From positions 682,001-746,000 of the forward strand of contig JASJOG010000159.1 of NCBI GenBank assembly GCA_030142905.1: 64,000 nt of DNA, in the 5' to 3' direction. Shown piece by piece: positions 19,715 through 29,782 of the stretch. This DNA is from Heliopora coerulea. Its lineage: Eukaryota; Cnidaria; Anthozoa; Scleralcyonacea; Helioporidae. The position numbers and the translations under genes are program-made. Under the pieces are notes generated by a model. The model saw only the letters and a list, made by a program, of their open reading frames with translations. It searched no databases and had not been told where the DNA came from. Within the stretch, counting starts at the first letter, position 1; each line of letters starts with the position of its first letter.

Positions 19715-22700
19715 CTAAAAAGCCAAAGAATGGAATGAAAGTCATGCAATGTGGAGGTGTTGCACTACTTAACTTCAACAGAACGTTGACAGAAAGCATT
19801 GATGTTGACGCAATGCACGAAAATATATGTAATATTTAAAAACCGAGCAGGAATGCTTAATCGGCATTTAAAACACGAGGCGATAGCGGAGTGTTTTAGA
19901 TCTGATAAAGCACGTATTGAGAGATTTTCAGATGTCTGCTAAAATGAATCTACTAGTACGCTAATTCGCAAAGAATGCGTGGAAATTTGTTTTCTTTGCC
20001 GGAAAAAAATTAATTTCTTCTTCACAAATAAAGTCACATGTATCTTTATCACATATAAAGACCGGGCATGGTTATGATTTCCTTTTAATAATGAATTTTA
20101 GAAATACATTTCTAAAATTCATTAAGAATTCTGAGAAAAAGACAAATGAAAATCATAAGCGTGTCGAATCTATATACGTGATAAAGATACAAATGCTTTT
20201 ATACGTGAAGAAGAAGTTATGATTTTTTCGGCTTACGAAAGATAAATTTCCAAACTTTCTTCACGAATTAGCGTATTAGGAGGTTCATTTTAGAAGACAT
20301 TTAAAAAACTCGCAGTTCGTGCTTTATTGGGTCTAAAACACTCGGCTATCGCCTCGTGTTTTAAATAAACCTATAAAGTGCTCCTGCTCGATTTTTAAAT
20401 ATTACATGTAATATTTAAAAACCGAGCAGGAGTTGCAATTATATATATATATATATATATATATAATTGCATTGCGCAATTACACCTTAACTCTTTCCCG
20501 GCGAGAGCTCTTCCTTTGATGAGTAAAATCATGTGGTGTTAGCCAGAGTATAACTGTTTAGCGTTAGTCGAAGAGTCAAGAGAATTGCTGGATGATAATG
20601 TTTACTTTACTATCAAACACTCTTGAAAAATATCAAATCTTACCTCTGCAGATTCATTTTTTGCTAAATAAATATAAATAAATAAGTAAAATAAATAAAT
20701 GATATTGAGTTAAAACATAGTAATGATAGTATTCAAAATTTTAAAATTGTTTCTTAAAACTTTATCCAAAGTCACTAATCCAACATATGTAAGACCACCT
20801 CCTTCAAATTTAAAAAATCACCAATCTTGAGGACAGTCGAATACACCTTCAGTTTTGTTCCCCCTGACAAGAACAAAACGGTACGCCTTTGAGGAAATGC
20901 CTCCTTCTGAGTTTGGTTTTTCAAACAATTTACTTTACTTGGATAACTTCTTATCCAATGCATAATTTCCAATGTGGTGTATAAAAAAAACATATCGACT
21001 ATTTCCGCTAGGATGATTATCCACTAGATATCCAATGGATAACGCTTTCTCCAACGCATTAGTTAACAAGGTTTAGAATAAACCTAAAATTAATATTTTG
21101 CATTCGTACAGACAGTTGTACATCTTTCTAGCTGTATAAGAAATTTACTCCTACGTGTACTTTTACGTCTACTTACGTGTACTTGGACATGCAAGGTTCT
21201 TCAAATAAATCGCGGATTCGCCTAACAACGAAGGAGTGATTTGAATATTGGCAAGCGCATTCCCAAAGGATCCTTTATCATCTTGATAACTTAGGATATT
21301 TCTCATGGCTTTTTCACAATACCAATACTTTGTTTTAACGCCTGCCGCCACCAGGGCCTGAAGAACGAGATGTACGATCATAACACTTCTATCTACTACA
21401 GACATGTATTTCCATTCAACCCACTGACACTCAAAGCAAATATGTTTTGCTCATAACCAGGTTTAGAATAGCCATGCAATTTGTCAACCTTCTAATTAAC
21501 AATTAGATTATGAACTCGAGGTTTCTATGAGGTGATAGTTGACTCGGGCTTCGCCCTCGTCAACTATCAGCTCATAGAAATCTCGAGCTCATAATCTAAT
21601 TGTTTTAGTAGAAACACTTAGCAAAGAACATTTTTCGTCTTCTCTGGGATTGCACTTTCAAGTACGCAATCTATTTCGTCTTCAGAAACTTCACAAAAAC
21701 GAGAGGCCGAAGCCATTTTCGCTACCCACTATCTATCGACGAATAGATAGCGAGAAGCGTAGCCAATCAGAATGCAGCATTTGCAATAGTACTCGACTAA
21801 GTTTCTACTAATAAACGTTAGAGTTTAGGGTGCTTTTGATTAGTTGATGATTCATACGGCTGGGAACGAAAACAAACGATACAACTGCGGTCAATAATTT
21901 GCAAGACTGTTTTTATTAGCAATATCCAAAATTTTTTGATTGGAATTGACTTCAATAATTTTTAAAATCAGCACCCTTTCTCGTTACATGCGAGTTCCAA
22001 AAAAACTCCACCCATCCCAAATGCCATGTAATTCATCATACTTCATTTCTTTGTTTCTGGAGAAAAGTTACAGATGAATTTCGATCCATGCAGACCGAGA
22101 TTTGTGATAAAACTGAAGCGTAATGTTTAAAAGGTATATTTACTGAAAAATTCGGGAGGCAAAGGTTTGAAAACTTCGCAGTCGAATTTTAGCAAATGAA
22201 GGTATTACGAAATTGTCAGTAACTTTTTCCGTTAAACATATTTTGCTAGTTCTTTGCAGTGATAAAGCTTACAAAATATCCTAAAGGCTCGTCGAAATTC
22301 TGACTTATATATCTCTGATGGTTCGAGAGACTTCAACAAGCAAAGTTAGTGAATTCACTTTCCGGCCTTCAAGTCTGAAAAGGGTGAAACATAGAAATCG
22401 GCGCAAGGTGAAACATCGCATCTGATTTCGTTATTCAACATAGTTCCATTTGCACCTCCTCTAACATCATTTATTGCATTTCCTGCAACAAATGTAGCAA
22501 CCTCTACATTGGTAAAACTGGCCGTCGTCTTTCCGGCAGGTTCGCTGGACATCTTTGCTCCATAAGGAACAGAGATGCCGACAAATCCGTCTCTTATCAT
22601 TTCAATAGTTCTAACCATTCAATATCTGACATAAAAAGTATGTGCAGTTTCACCCATCTCTGGCAGTAACGATAGTCGTAAAAGACAAGGAAAGCCTCTC

Positions 22701-23996
22701 ATTTTCAAACGTGGAACCATTCATCCCCACGGGCCCAACAAACGTTTTTCTTTCATATAATTCCCGACAAGTTATTGCTTTTGTCTAACATGGGAGGAGG
22801 ATAAAAGCTTAGCTTGTGCCCTTTCTTCGTTTGGTTTTTCTTTTTTCACCCACGGCACATCACTATTTCCTTGCAAGTTAACGTTTTGGTTTAGCATAGG
22901 CGGATAAAAACATTAGCTTGTGCACTTCTTTTTTTTTTTTTGTTGTTTTTCCACCTCGTAGATACCGCAATTCCCCCAAGTCCCTTTACCACATTCTTCT
23001 CTTACCGGCTTGTTCATCGACGGTTAAAATAGCAAATGACTTTCCCAAGTTACATCTCAATTGTTTTGTTATGGATGTTTGCAGTTGATTGGTTATTTTT
23101 TGTCACATGATTACATTACACATAAAAACCTCGCTTAGTTTTGATTACACTTTTACGTTTCACTCCGACGAAGGGCCTTCACTCGGAACGTCAGTTGCCC
23201 GCTTATATTTTTTTGGCAGTACACAACCCTTTCGCTGTTTCAATTCATAGGAATAGCCCTTTAGAGTTGTATGTTACCAAACTGTAATTCGTCAAACAGT
23301 TCGTTGTTGTGTAGCTTACCTCGACAGCCAGAGCAGTCGAATATTGATTTCCAAACGCACCTGTCGAAGCATTTTGTTTAAAAATAATTTGTACAATCAG
23401 CTTTCTCGAAGCTCGGTATGCTTGATAAGACCTGTAGCTCTTCTTCGCACATGATAATGCTATCAAGATTAAAGCACTGGTGTCCACAAAGTGAATATTA
23501 CGTCTTCCATTAGCCCCATTAATTAGTTCATGTACCGTCCTTTTTGATACTTTTATTCCACCATTACAGAGCGCAATGACGGCCAAGCTGTACTGGAAGT
23601 AATTGTTGAAAGTCGGCGAGGCACCAAAACGTTCTATACCAAAGCGGAGAGGATTGTAAAGATTGTACCCGTAAAAATTAGTCGGATTTTCGCAGATTGC
23701 AATAACAGCTTGAACAATGTAAGCAAGCCGACCGGTGGGAATTTCCGTCAAATTGCCATACTCTATGTATTGTTCGTCAAGGTAGTTTTTCAATGTTTCT
23801 TTGATCGACATGGAATTTCTATCTTTGAAGTCGGAAATCAGAATGTCCGGCAGGTGACCAGATAGTCGGAGAGACACAATCATGGAACTGGCAAAATACG
23901 GTGGAATCATTGTGCTATTATCCTTATAGTACTGTCTCAGCCAATCAGATGATCTGACCACAGCCCTGGTGAGGTCAGCGTGCAATCCATTTTTTG
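19388..23996 (-). CDS. Cobalamin-binding intrinsic factor / transcobalamin-like protein (5' incomplete)
   Basis: Four exons join in phase: 23996-23320, 21357-21177, a 20-nt microexon 20663-20644, and 19714-19388 with the stop. Together they give about 401 aa plus an unseen N-terminal exon (the first acceptor, TGTTTTTAG, is in phase 1). The first exon holds the alpha-helical cobalamin-binding repeat domain (LTRAVVRSSDWLRQYY, TGRLAYIVQAVIAIC, FGASPTFNNYFQYSLAVIAL, VDTSALILIALSC, STGAFGNQYSTALAVE). It continues in exon 2 (ALVAAGVKTK, DDKGSFGN, ITPSLLGESAIYL). The last exon is the C-terminal DUF4430-like beta domain (AFEILEQAA, GLGRSITTLCGV, YWLIYENG, GVDQLKPKQGARLTFRY). Vertebrate relatives carry vitamin B12 outside cells. 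Secretion is assumed from the family; no signal peptide was seen. The nearest introns hold several foldback repeats. Confidence 0.85.
19829..20404. mobile_element. ~575-bp foldback element (GTAATATTTAAAAACCGAGC family), full copy
   Basis: The two halves are reverse complements around about 20100: end TAATATTTAAAAACCGAGCA against TGCTCGATTTTTAAATATTA; AACACGAGGCGATAGC against GCTATCGCCTCGTGTT; ATGAATTTTAGAAAT at the centre. It has no ORF. Half-copies lie at 42640-42862 and 46312-46600. A second element head starts directly after it at 20408 and runs into a (TA)n block. It sits in the last intron of the cobalamin binder. Confidence 0.75.
20436..20468. repeat. (TA)n flanked by TTGCAATT/AATTGCA
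   Basis: A perfect AT alternation of about 26 bp inside a palindrome with TTGCAAT/ATTGCAA-type ends. Confidence 0.9.
20487..20553 (+). repeat. Dispersed ~75-bp repeat, copy c
   Basis: AACTCTTTCCCGGCGAGAGC, then TGATGAGTAAAATCATG and GGTGTTAGCCAGAGTA, in consensus orientation. Confidence 0.55.
20644..20663 (-). CDS. 20-nt microexon of the cobalamin binder
   Basis: TTATTTAG precedes and GTAAGA follows. It is phase 1 in and phase 0 out, exactly bridging the phase mismatch between the 21177 donor and the 19714 acceptor, and adds PKNESAE as a linker between the helical and C-terminal domains. The fit is by phase only. Confidence 0.55.
21177..21357 (-). CDS. Cobalamin-binding exon, end of helical domain
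   Basis: 60 codons plus one base between CGTTCTTCAG and GTAAGT. It encodes ALVAAGVKTKYWYCEKA, DDKGSFGNAL, SLLGESAIYLKNLACPST, equivalent to the QALPALxGKTYLDI region of transcobalamins. Confidence 0.85.
21500..21602. repeat. 44-bp-arm hairpin
   Basis: CAATTAGATTATGAACTCGA .. TGATAGTTGAC pairs with GTCAACTATC .. CTCATAATCTAATTG around the loop TCGGGCTTCGCCCTC, which is itself self-complementary. A further MITE-like stretch with TTAGTAGAAAC / GTTTCTACTAA ends follows (21606-21812). Confidence 0.75.
22380..23220 (+). mobile_element. Penelope-like element 3' remnant (GIY-YIG endonuclease and tail)
   Basis: The plus strand at 22465-22620 reads LIYCISCNKCSNLYIGKTGR, then RLSGRFAGHLCSIRNRDADK and VSYHFNSSNH. 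This is the GIY-YIG endonuclease of Penelope-like elements (LYIGETGRRLxDRFxEHLxxxR..VxxHFNxPxH). Degenerate ..FQTWNHSSPRAQQTFFF follows, matching the usual KFIxxLGTLxPxGIN end, with stops. Near 23165-23200 is a CCGACGAAGGGCC..CGGAACGTC tail. It is an old insertion, dead, in the intron between the two cobalamin-domain exons. The long ORF on the opposite strand (22355-22618) is its shadow. Confidence 0.75.
23320..23996 (-). CDS. Cobalamin-binding domain exon
   Basis: 225 codons between acceptor TGTTTTTAG and donor GAG|GTAAGC. It contains the helical repeats typical of the eukaryotic cobalamin-binding family and ends ..STALAVE, continued in frame by ALVAAGVK in the next exon. Confidence 0.85.
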
Positions 23997-24069
23997 CTAA
24001 AAACAGGTAAAGAAATAATTTAAGTTCAACGTCAGTGGTAAACTGCTTTTTTCCTGGCTCCAACGATGA

Positions 24070-25480
24070 GAAAATAGACGGTCGAATGTGCGGTAAGAAC
24101 TATTTAGAATAACAACTATTTTATTTTATTTTTTAAGAATATTTTGACACAATACCCATCAACCATCCTATGCAATTTTAATGATAAAAGTTTTAAGGAT
24201 TGTTTATTCCAGATCTTGGTATTTGAATAATTAAAACTGAAATAAACGAGTTGGGTATTCTTCGACTTTTGCTATTCCCGTTGACGAAATTTTCAGTTAA
24301 CTCATGGACACGCCTCCTGCTCTAGCGAAGGCTCAACTCCATGAACTTAACAGTTTCCGCGAGGCAACTTTACCATTTTACAACGGCTACTGTATGACGA
24401 ATTTACCTGTTGCTTTCATTCGAAGTATTTTAAAGAACTTAGACATTTGACTTGAGCCCCAAAATTTAGGGAGGTAAACAAATGAAATCATTATCCTTTG
24501 TGGACAGAACACTATTCCAATCTATAGTGACTGTAGTAAGTTAAAGACGAAATTTCCAAATGCCATTTGTCGTGCAACGCTGCTCATGTAATACTAACCC
24601 GAAAGTTTCAAAAGAAAATGCACTACAGTGCTACACTGTTCTTGAACACAAGCAACTATCAAGTTGCAGGGGTGGACCTGTCAACGACATAATCAATGCC
24701 TAGAATTCCAGAAAAACCTCGTCTAAAGCCACCCTGTACACGCCAGCTGGTCTACCAACATTGAAATCTATTCACTGTCTGTGCTATCCTTCGGTTTTTT
24801 CCGCACAGACCAACAATCAGGAGCAAAATGTGTTGAGACAATCGATCTTACGGAAGGTGAACCGTGTCATTAAGTCCAGAATACTTTCTGTGATATTCCC
24901 TCCCTCCCCCTCCCTAGCAATGTTGGTCAAGTAGATAAATTTGGCATGTCCGGCACTCAGCCATAACAGGAGATCAACATTGATATAGGGGGGAGGGGAA
25001 GTGAGGGAGAAAGATAGCGTTTTCGCATCATTTTCATGTCTGAAAGCAAATTAATACTAGGGAGTTCATAAATATCTCAACCATTTTGCACCCGATTGTA
25101 GCTCCTTCGTCGCTCGGTCTGTAAGAAAGCCTCTGGTAAATACTTTCCAGTACAGAGCTCACCTTCGGTTATTAAGTATAATAATTAATATAACATATAG
25201 TAACAAATATAAATTAATATAGTAGTATCATGGTATATTATAAACATAGTAATGATAAGCCATTGTTTGTAATTTGTGCTGAACGTTATACATTCTACCG
25301 AGTTCAAGAGAATGGTGTGCTTGGTTTGTCGGTGGCATTTATATAGCAATATGGTTATTTCTGTCGCCGTTCTTAGTCGCTCGTTTGTCTTAAGTTTTAA
25401 CTAATTTTTGATAACTTATATAACTCTGTTGTTAACGTATGGTATACACTGTGTTATTCTGCATGATCTTCTTGGAGTTA
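24070..25480. other. Gene-free stretch, upstream of the cobalamin binder
   Basis: The missing 5' exon (signal peptide, ending in phase 1) should lie here or further right. A weak candidate is the ATG at about 24417 (MKAT, donor GTAAAT in phase 1), but it lacks a signal peptide. Nothing else coding seen. Confidence 0.3.
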
Positions 25481-25490
25481 AATTAAAATT

Positions 25491-25751
25491 TCATTCTTTG
25501 GACCCATTATTTCGCCACACCTCCATTGCGGAAACTGGAAGACTGTCGTCAAGCAAGATGCGACATGTTTTGACGTTATTTACTAGTTTGCTTCTTGCAT
25601 TTCCTTCTCGATCTAACTTTGCTTTTCTGGCCAAATACTCCCGAATGAGAGCGTGGTCGTTCTGAAATTCTTGGAAACTTGGAAGTTGAAGCCTTCCAAA
25701 CAAATTTGCGACCTGACTTCGCGACCTCCCCAACGCTATAGGTATGTTCAT
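25491..25751 (-). CDS. Small hypothetical ORF, 86 aa
   Basis: Single open frame from ATG to TGA with coding-like composition (LGRSRSQVANLFGRLQLPSF, HALIREYLARKAKLDREG, CRILLDDSLPVSAMEVW) and predicted amphipathic helices. The reverse frame of the same interval also stays open, so length alone proves little. I recognise no domain. It could be a small gene, a last exon with its acceptor upstream, or a repeat-derived fragment. Confidence 0.3.
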   Translation of the reverse strand: MNIPIALGRSRSQVANLFGRLQLPSFQEFQNDHALIREYLARKAKLDREGNARSKLVNNVKTCRILLDDSLPVSAMEVWRNNGSKE

Positions 25752-26097
25752 TTTGGTTTTTTGAAGAATGAAATCACTAGAGGACGTTCTTCTTAATTAA
25801 CAATTTATATATATTTGTTGTACGCATCCCGGGAGAATCATGCACTACTGTAAAATTCCTGGCTACGCTACTACAGTCCATGCATGTGCAATAAATTGAA
25901 TGACGTTTGAAAACATCCCCGATTGAAAAATCGAACTAAAGACATGAGAATTAACAATTTGATGGAAATCTCATCACTAGAAGTTATTCGTTTATTCATT
26001 AAATACAACATGGGATTTTAAATTCATCCATATTTTCACAAAACATTGATCATTTGTCAATCAAAACATAAAGTGCTAGTCACTCATTCCAGCGTCC

Positions 26098-26310
26098 TTA
26101 ACTCTTTCAGTGCGGGAGATCTCTCATTGACGAGAGTAAAATCGTCTCGCGTTAGCCAGAGTAAATTAATAGAAGTCTTACGCCTCCGGAAAACAGTTGG
26201 GATGGTCATAGCTCTTTCAAATTCACTGCAGGAGCTGTCCTTTTGATGAGAGTAAAATCGTTTATTAGCCAAACTAAATTGATAGAACTCTTATGCCGCC
26301 GGGAAATAGT
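26098..26310 (+). repeat. Tandem pair of the dispersed ~75-bp repeat (copies d, e)
   Basis: 26098-26205 and 26211-26310 are two direct copies (TTGACGAGAGTAAAATCGTC against TTGATGAGAGTAAAATCGTT; AGAAGTCTTACGCCTCCGG against AGAACTCTTATGCCGCCGG). Confidence 0.7.
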
Positions 26311-27155
26311 TAAGAGAAGAACTTCAAAAAATAGTAGATCATGAAATAACAGTTGAAGTACCTACCACAAAAACAATGGGTCCTGTGCGACCAAGAAACG
26401 AAGACCAAGAAAAAGAGAAGGAGAAAGCCCTGCATGTTGGACTCTGGACGAAGAACTGCAACAACGTCAAGCGCTTGGATAGGGAAGTAACATGGAACGT
26501 GTGCAACAGCAGAAAATTTATTCGAGGGATATCGTCAAGTGACGTGTTTCGATTATTCTGGGATTATGTTCGGTATTCGTCGAATTTGATGAACAAAAGA
26601 TGTTTTTGCTGAAATGGTTTTTTTCATGAGCTGTGATAATGACTGAAGGGATTGAATCATGTGCAGAGCCGATTGGAAAGCCAAAGTTTCTACTGCTTCA
26701 CATTAATGGTAAAGTAGGTGTATGTAAAAGATAAAGTATGGTCGGTCGGTCTCATGCACTTTGACTGGGTTCTTTTCTGCCACAGAAAACATACGTTTTT
26801 GTGTAAAAGAGCACTACTTAGTATTAGGACTCAACATATAATGCGCTAGTCAGAATAAATGTTTAACAAAAGCTCAATAACGTTTTCTTCCCATGTTTGT
26901 TAAGAGGAAATTTGATAAACACTCCTCTTTCAACTAGCGTCGTCAAGATTGTTCGACCGCTATATTTTCATTATTATAACATAACTCGTCATTATAAGTG
27001 ACGACAAGCTCATTAGCCCTCACAGAAACTAGTACAGTAATAAGAATCCCATGCGCAGCTAATTGAAAAACGAAGGTTTGTACTGGGTCACGCTAGAGTC
27101 GGCGTTTGTACAAGATGAGTCTCCATGCAGCTGGTTTGTCAGACTTCAATTTGAC

Positions 27156-27159
<4 letters not shown>

Positions 27160-27186
<27 letters not shown>
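27160..27186. repeat. Poly-T tract
   Basis: An uninterrupted T homopolymer of about 27 nt. It could be the poly-A tail of a minus-strand retroposed sequence or a simple homopolymer. Confidence 0.9.
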
Positions 27187-27479
27187 CACTAGAAATCACG
27201 AAGTTAAACGCGTAAAAGCGAACTACTTGGTAATGACTGTCATCCTGGGCCAGAGGGTTTATATCTACAACGCTGTAGAATCAATTTTTATAAAAGTTCA
27301 ATATCGTTTACACCCCCTATTTGCTGAAAGGGAAGTTTGATACAAGGTCCTCATTCAGCTGTCATCAAGTTATTAGACAGTTTTATTTGCATTACGTGTA
27401 CACTCTTATCATAAGTGCGACTGAAGCGCATTAGCCCTCACAGAAAAAGAATTGAAAGCATCTGAATAATTAATAAGCG

Positions 27480-27715
27480 AGGGGAACTTTCATCTCCCTC
27501 GGCTTTCTTACGATGCCATGTTGACAAAGAAACAGGCACAAAACTAACTACAACATTAGAACAGTTTCTTAATAGCAAACGGTTTGAGAGTAAAATCATT
27601 ATACCTTGAAATTTTGATCCTCTTAGTCTAGATTGGAATACAAACTCCGACTTGAGGAAGACGTATATTGGCACTGGTATTTTCGCAAAATTCGACAAAA
27701 ATCCCACGGTCACTT
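27480..27715 (+). pseudogene. Possible decayed coding fragment
   Basis: One plus frame reads GELSSPSAFLRCHVDKETGT, then TTTLEQFLNSKRFES, a single in-frame TGA (about 27597), then NFDPLSLDWNTNSDLRKTY and TGIFAKFDKNP before a second stop. Composition is coding-like, but no family is recognised and no splice sites were fixed. May be chance. Confidence 0.2.
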
Positions 27716-27719
27716 GACT

Positions 27720-29600
27720 TTGAATGTGGCCTTTATACGATGCTAAGAGACTCAGAATGTCAAGGAAAAGTTTTTAAAGCCGTAAATGCCCGAGAAACCA
27801 TCCTAATTCAGAACTAAAAACCAGTTCAAAATCAGAGAATTTGAGAGTCTTAGCTTAATAGACGGGAAAATTGAAAGGACAGAAACTGTGACGTAAAACT
27901 TGGTTTGATGGGCGGAATATTTGATTATAGACCGAAACACTATACATTCTTGCGGTGAAAATGTATCATGAGTAAGAGTGTAAGATAGCACAATAAAACC
28001 ACAGTAATATGCGCTTCCACAGTCAGTAATGTTCAATTTATTTCATGTAATCTTCGATAAGCCCAGATCATCGTTTTATTAGGTTTAAGACTATTCGAGA
28101 GGATTTTTTACCCATGCCATGTTATACACGAAGGTAAGACTGGTGTAAATGGTAAATAATGAACAATTATTTATCGAAGTAGAGGTTTTAAACAAAATTA
28201 CGGAACGTTGGCTTGTCGCCCACTCATCATGTAAACAAGACATTTTGAACACCTCCGGAGTGCATTTATCGCTAAAAAGATAAAATACATATCTTTAAAC
28301 ATTTTGCCAAAGTGTGTCGCTTTTTTGGAATTGTCTTGTACGGCAGCTTTGTTTACTGGTACAAGTTCGCCTACCGTAACTGAAACACAACGGAACGCCA
28401 TCTTGTTTTGCTCGGAAATGAATAGTGGAAGATATTCCGAGGTAGAGGAACCAATCAGATAGTTCCAAAAAACACTGCAAGGAATACGCTAATTCCATTA
28501 TCATATAGGTGAGCTCGTTATTCAGTAAGCACGCAAAATGAAGCTTGATTGGCCTTCGGCATGGTTTGGCGGGAAAAAAGAAAGAAATTTGCAAATAAAT
28601 TTGACTTCATTCCGGGAGTCGGGCACTTTAAGCGTCGCCATCTTGGAAGTTGGTAAAGGCCTGGGAGTTAGAACTTGAAGCTTCACAGGTGATTTAGGTG
28701 TAACCTTCACGTAAACTAGTAACAATCGTATTCGTCAAAACAATGAGAACGTTTTCGCCGTTGTATTAGCCGTAGCCACAACGACGAAGGTAAAATTCCA
28801 TTCTATTTTCTTTGTAAATGGAGCCATCATATGTTTGAGTTGTTTTTTTTTAAGGGGGGGAGCAGCATTTTCCACTCCCGCCCCAGGAGGCAATTTGCCT
28901 CGTTACGCCAGTGAGAAGTAATGAATGATTGACAATCAATCATTCTTTTCAAAAATTGTGCATGGTAGCGAGACATCTTACTTATCAATATGCGGTATAA
29001 TTAAGGCTGTTCTTGAGCTTGATCTCGGACGAGCAGTTGTAATTAACGTTTCAGAGTCCGATCTAAGGATGACTTCGCTCTTGCACCTTCTGTTTGTCGA
29101 CGAATTTGGCCACAAAGATTTACTCTTTCAATGGTTGAGTCCTTGCTTATTTTTCACAACTGTACGTCAGAGTAAGAGGTGTTTGTTCATGCAAACCGAT
29201 GTTAATTAGATAGAGTTCGGTAATATCTGGAAGAGCGCTAAAAAAATGTTGTTGAAGAAATAAAGGCGACTTATTTTATCTTCCAGATCATTAGCACGCA
29301 TTTTCTTTAATGCACAAACACAATTCAACAGATCTAAGCGATGAAAATTAATTACGAGTTACCTCAAATACGAAGTTTTTTAAAACTGACGAGCTTGGAA
29401 GCCATAGTCAATCGTGATGAATGATGGATGAGAATCATAATGGTAAGTGTGTCATGAGGAGAAAATTCTACATCTGGTGGAAAAGCACTGTCGAAGCATC
29501 ACATTTAACGTCCTTTCCCACCAATGAGTAGGACGATCATCGCAAAATTCGCTACAAAATTTTCTCAGTTGGATATCAAGTCAAGTAACAAAAAGAAAAG
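27720..29600. other. Gene-free stretch
   Basis: No supported exon on either strand. A short palindrome GAATGATTG..CAATCATTC is at about 28922-28946. The last GSTZ exon begins just to the right. Confidence 0.35.
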
Positions 29601-29652
29601 CAATATTACAGTACAACCTCGCATATTACCAAATGCCATATTTATACCAATT

Positions 29653-29782
29653 TCAACTAATCTTCAAGTCATCTGGGCAATCAGGTTGGCGAAAAGGATG
29701 AGAGACTTTAAAGGGTTCCAGTTCTTGTAAATTCTCATTGATCTCTGAGATGAGAGGGAATTTCTTCATATCCACCTTAAAC
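29653..29782 (-). CDS. GSTZ1: GSTZ exon 10, C-terminus
   Basis: FKVDMKKFPLISEINENL .. HPFRQPDCPDDLKIS stop, acceptor TTGTACAG. Confidence 0.95.

Noticed and set aside
22355..22618. 87-aa minus ORF
   Set aside because: Antisense shadow of the Penelope GIY-YIG fragment on the plus strand.
28922..29209. 94-aa plus ORF
   Set aside because: No recognisable motif or splice context; length is expected by chance in AT-rich DNA.
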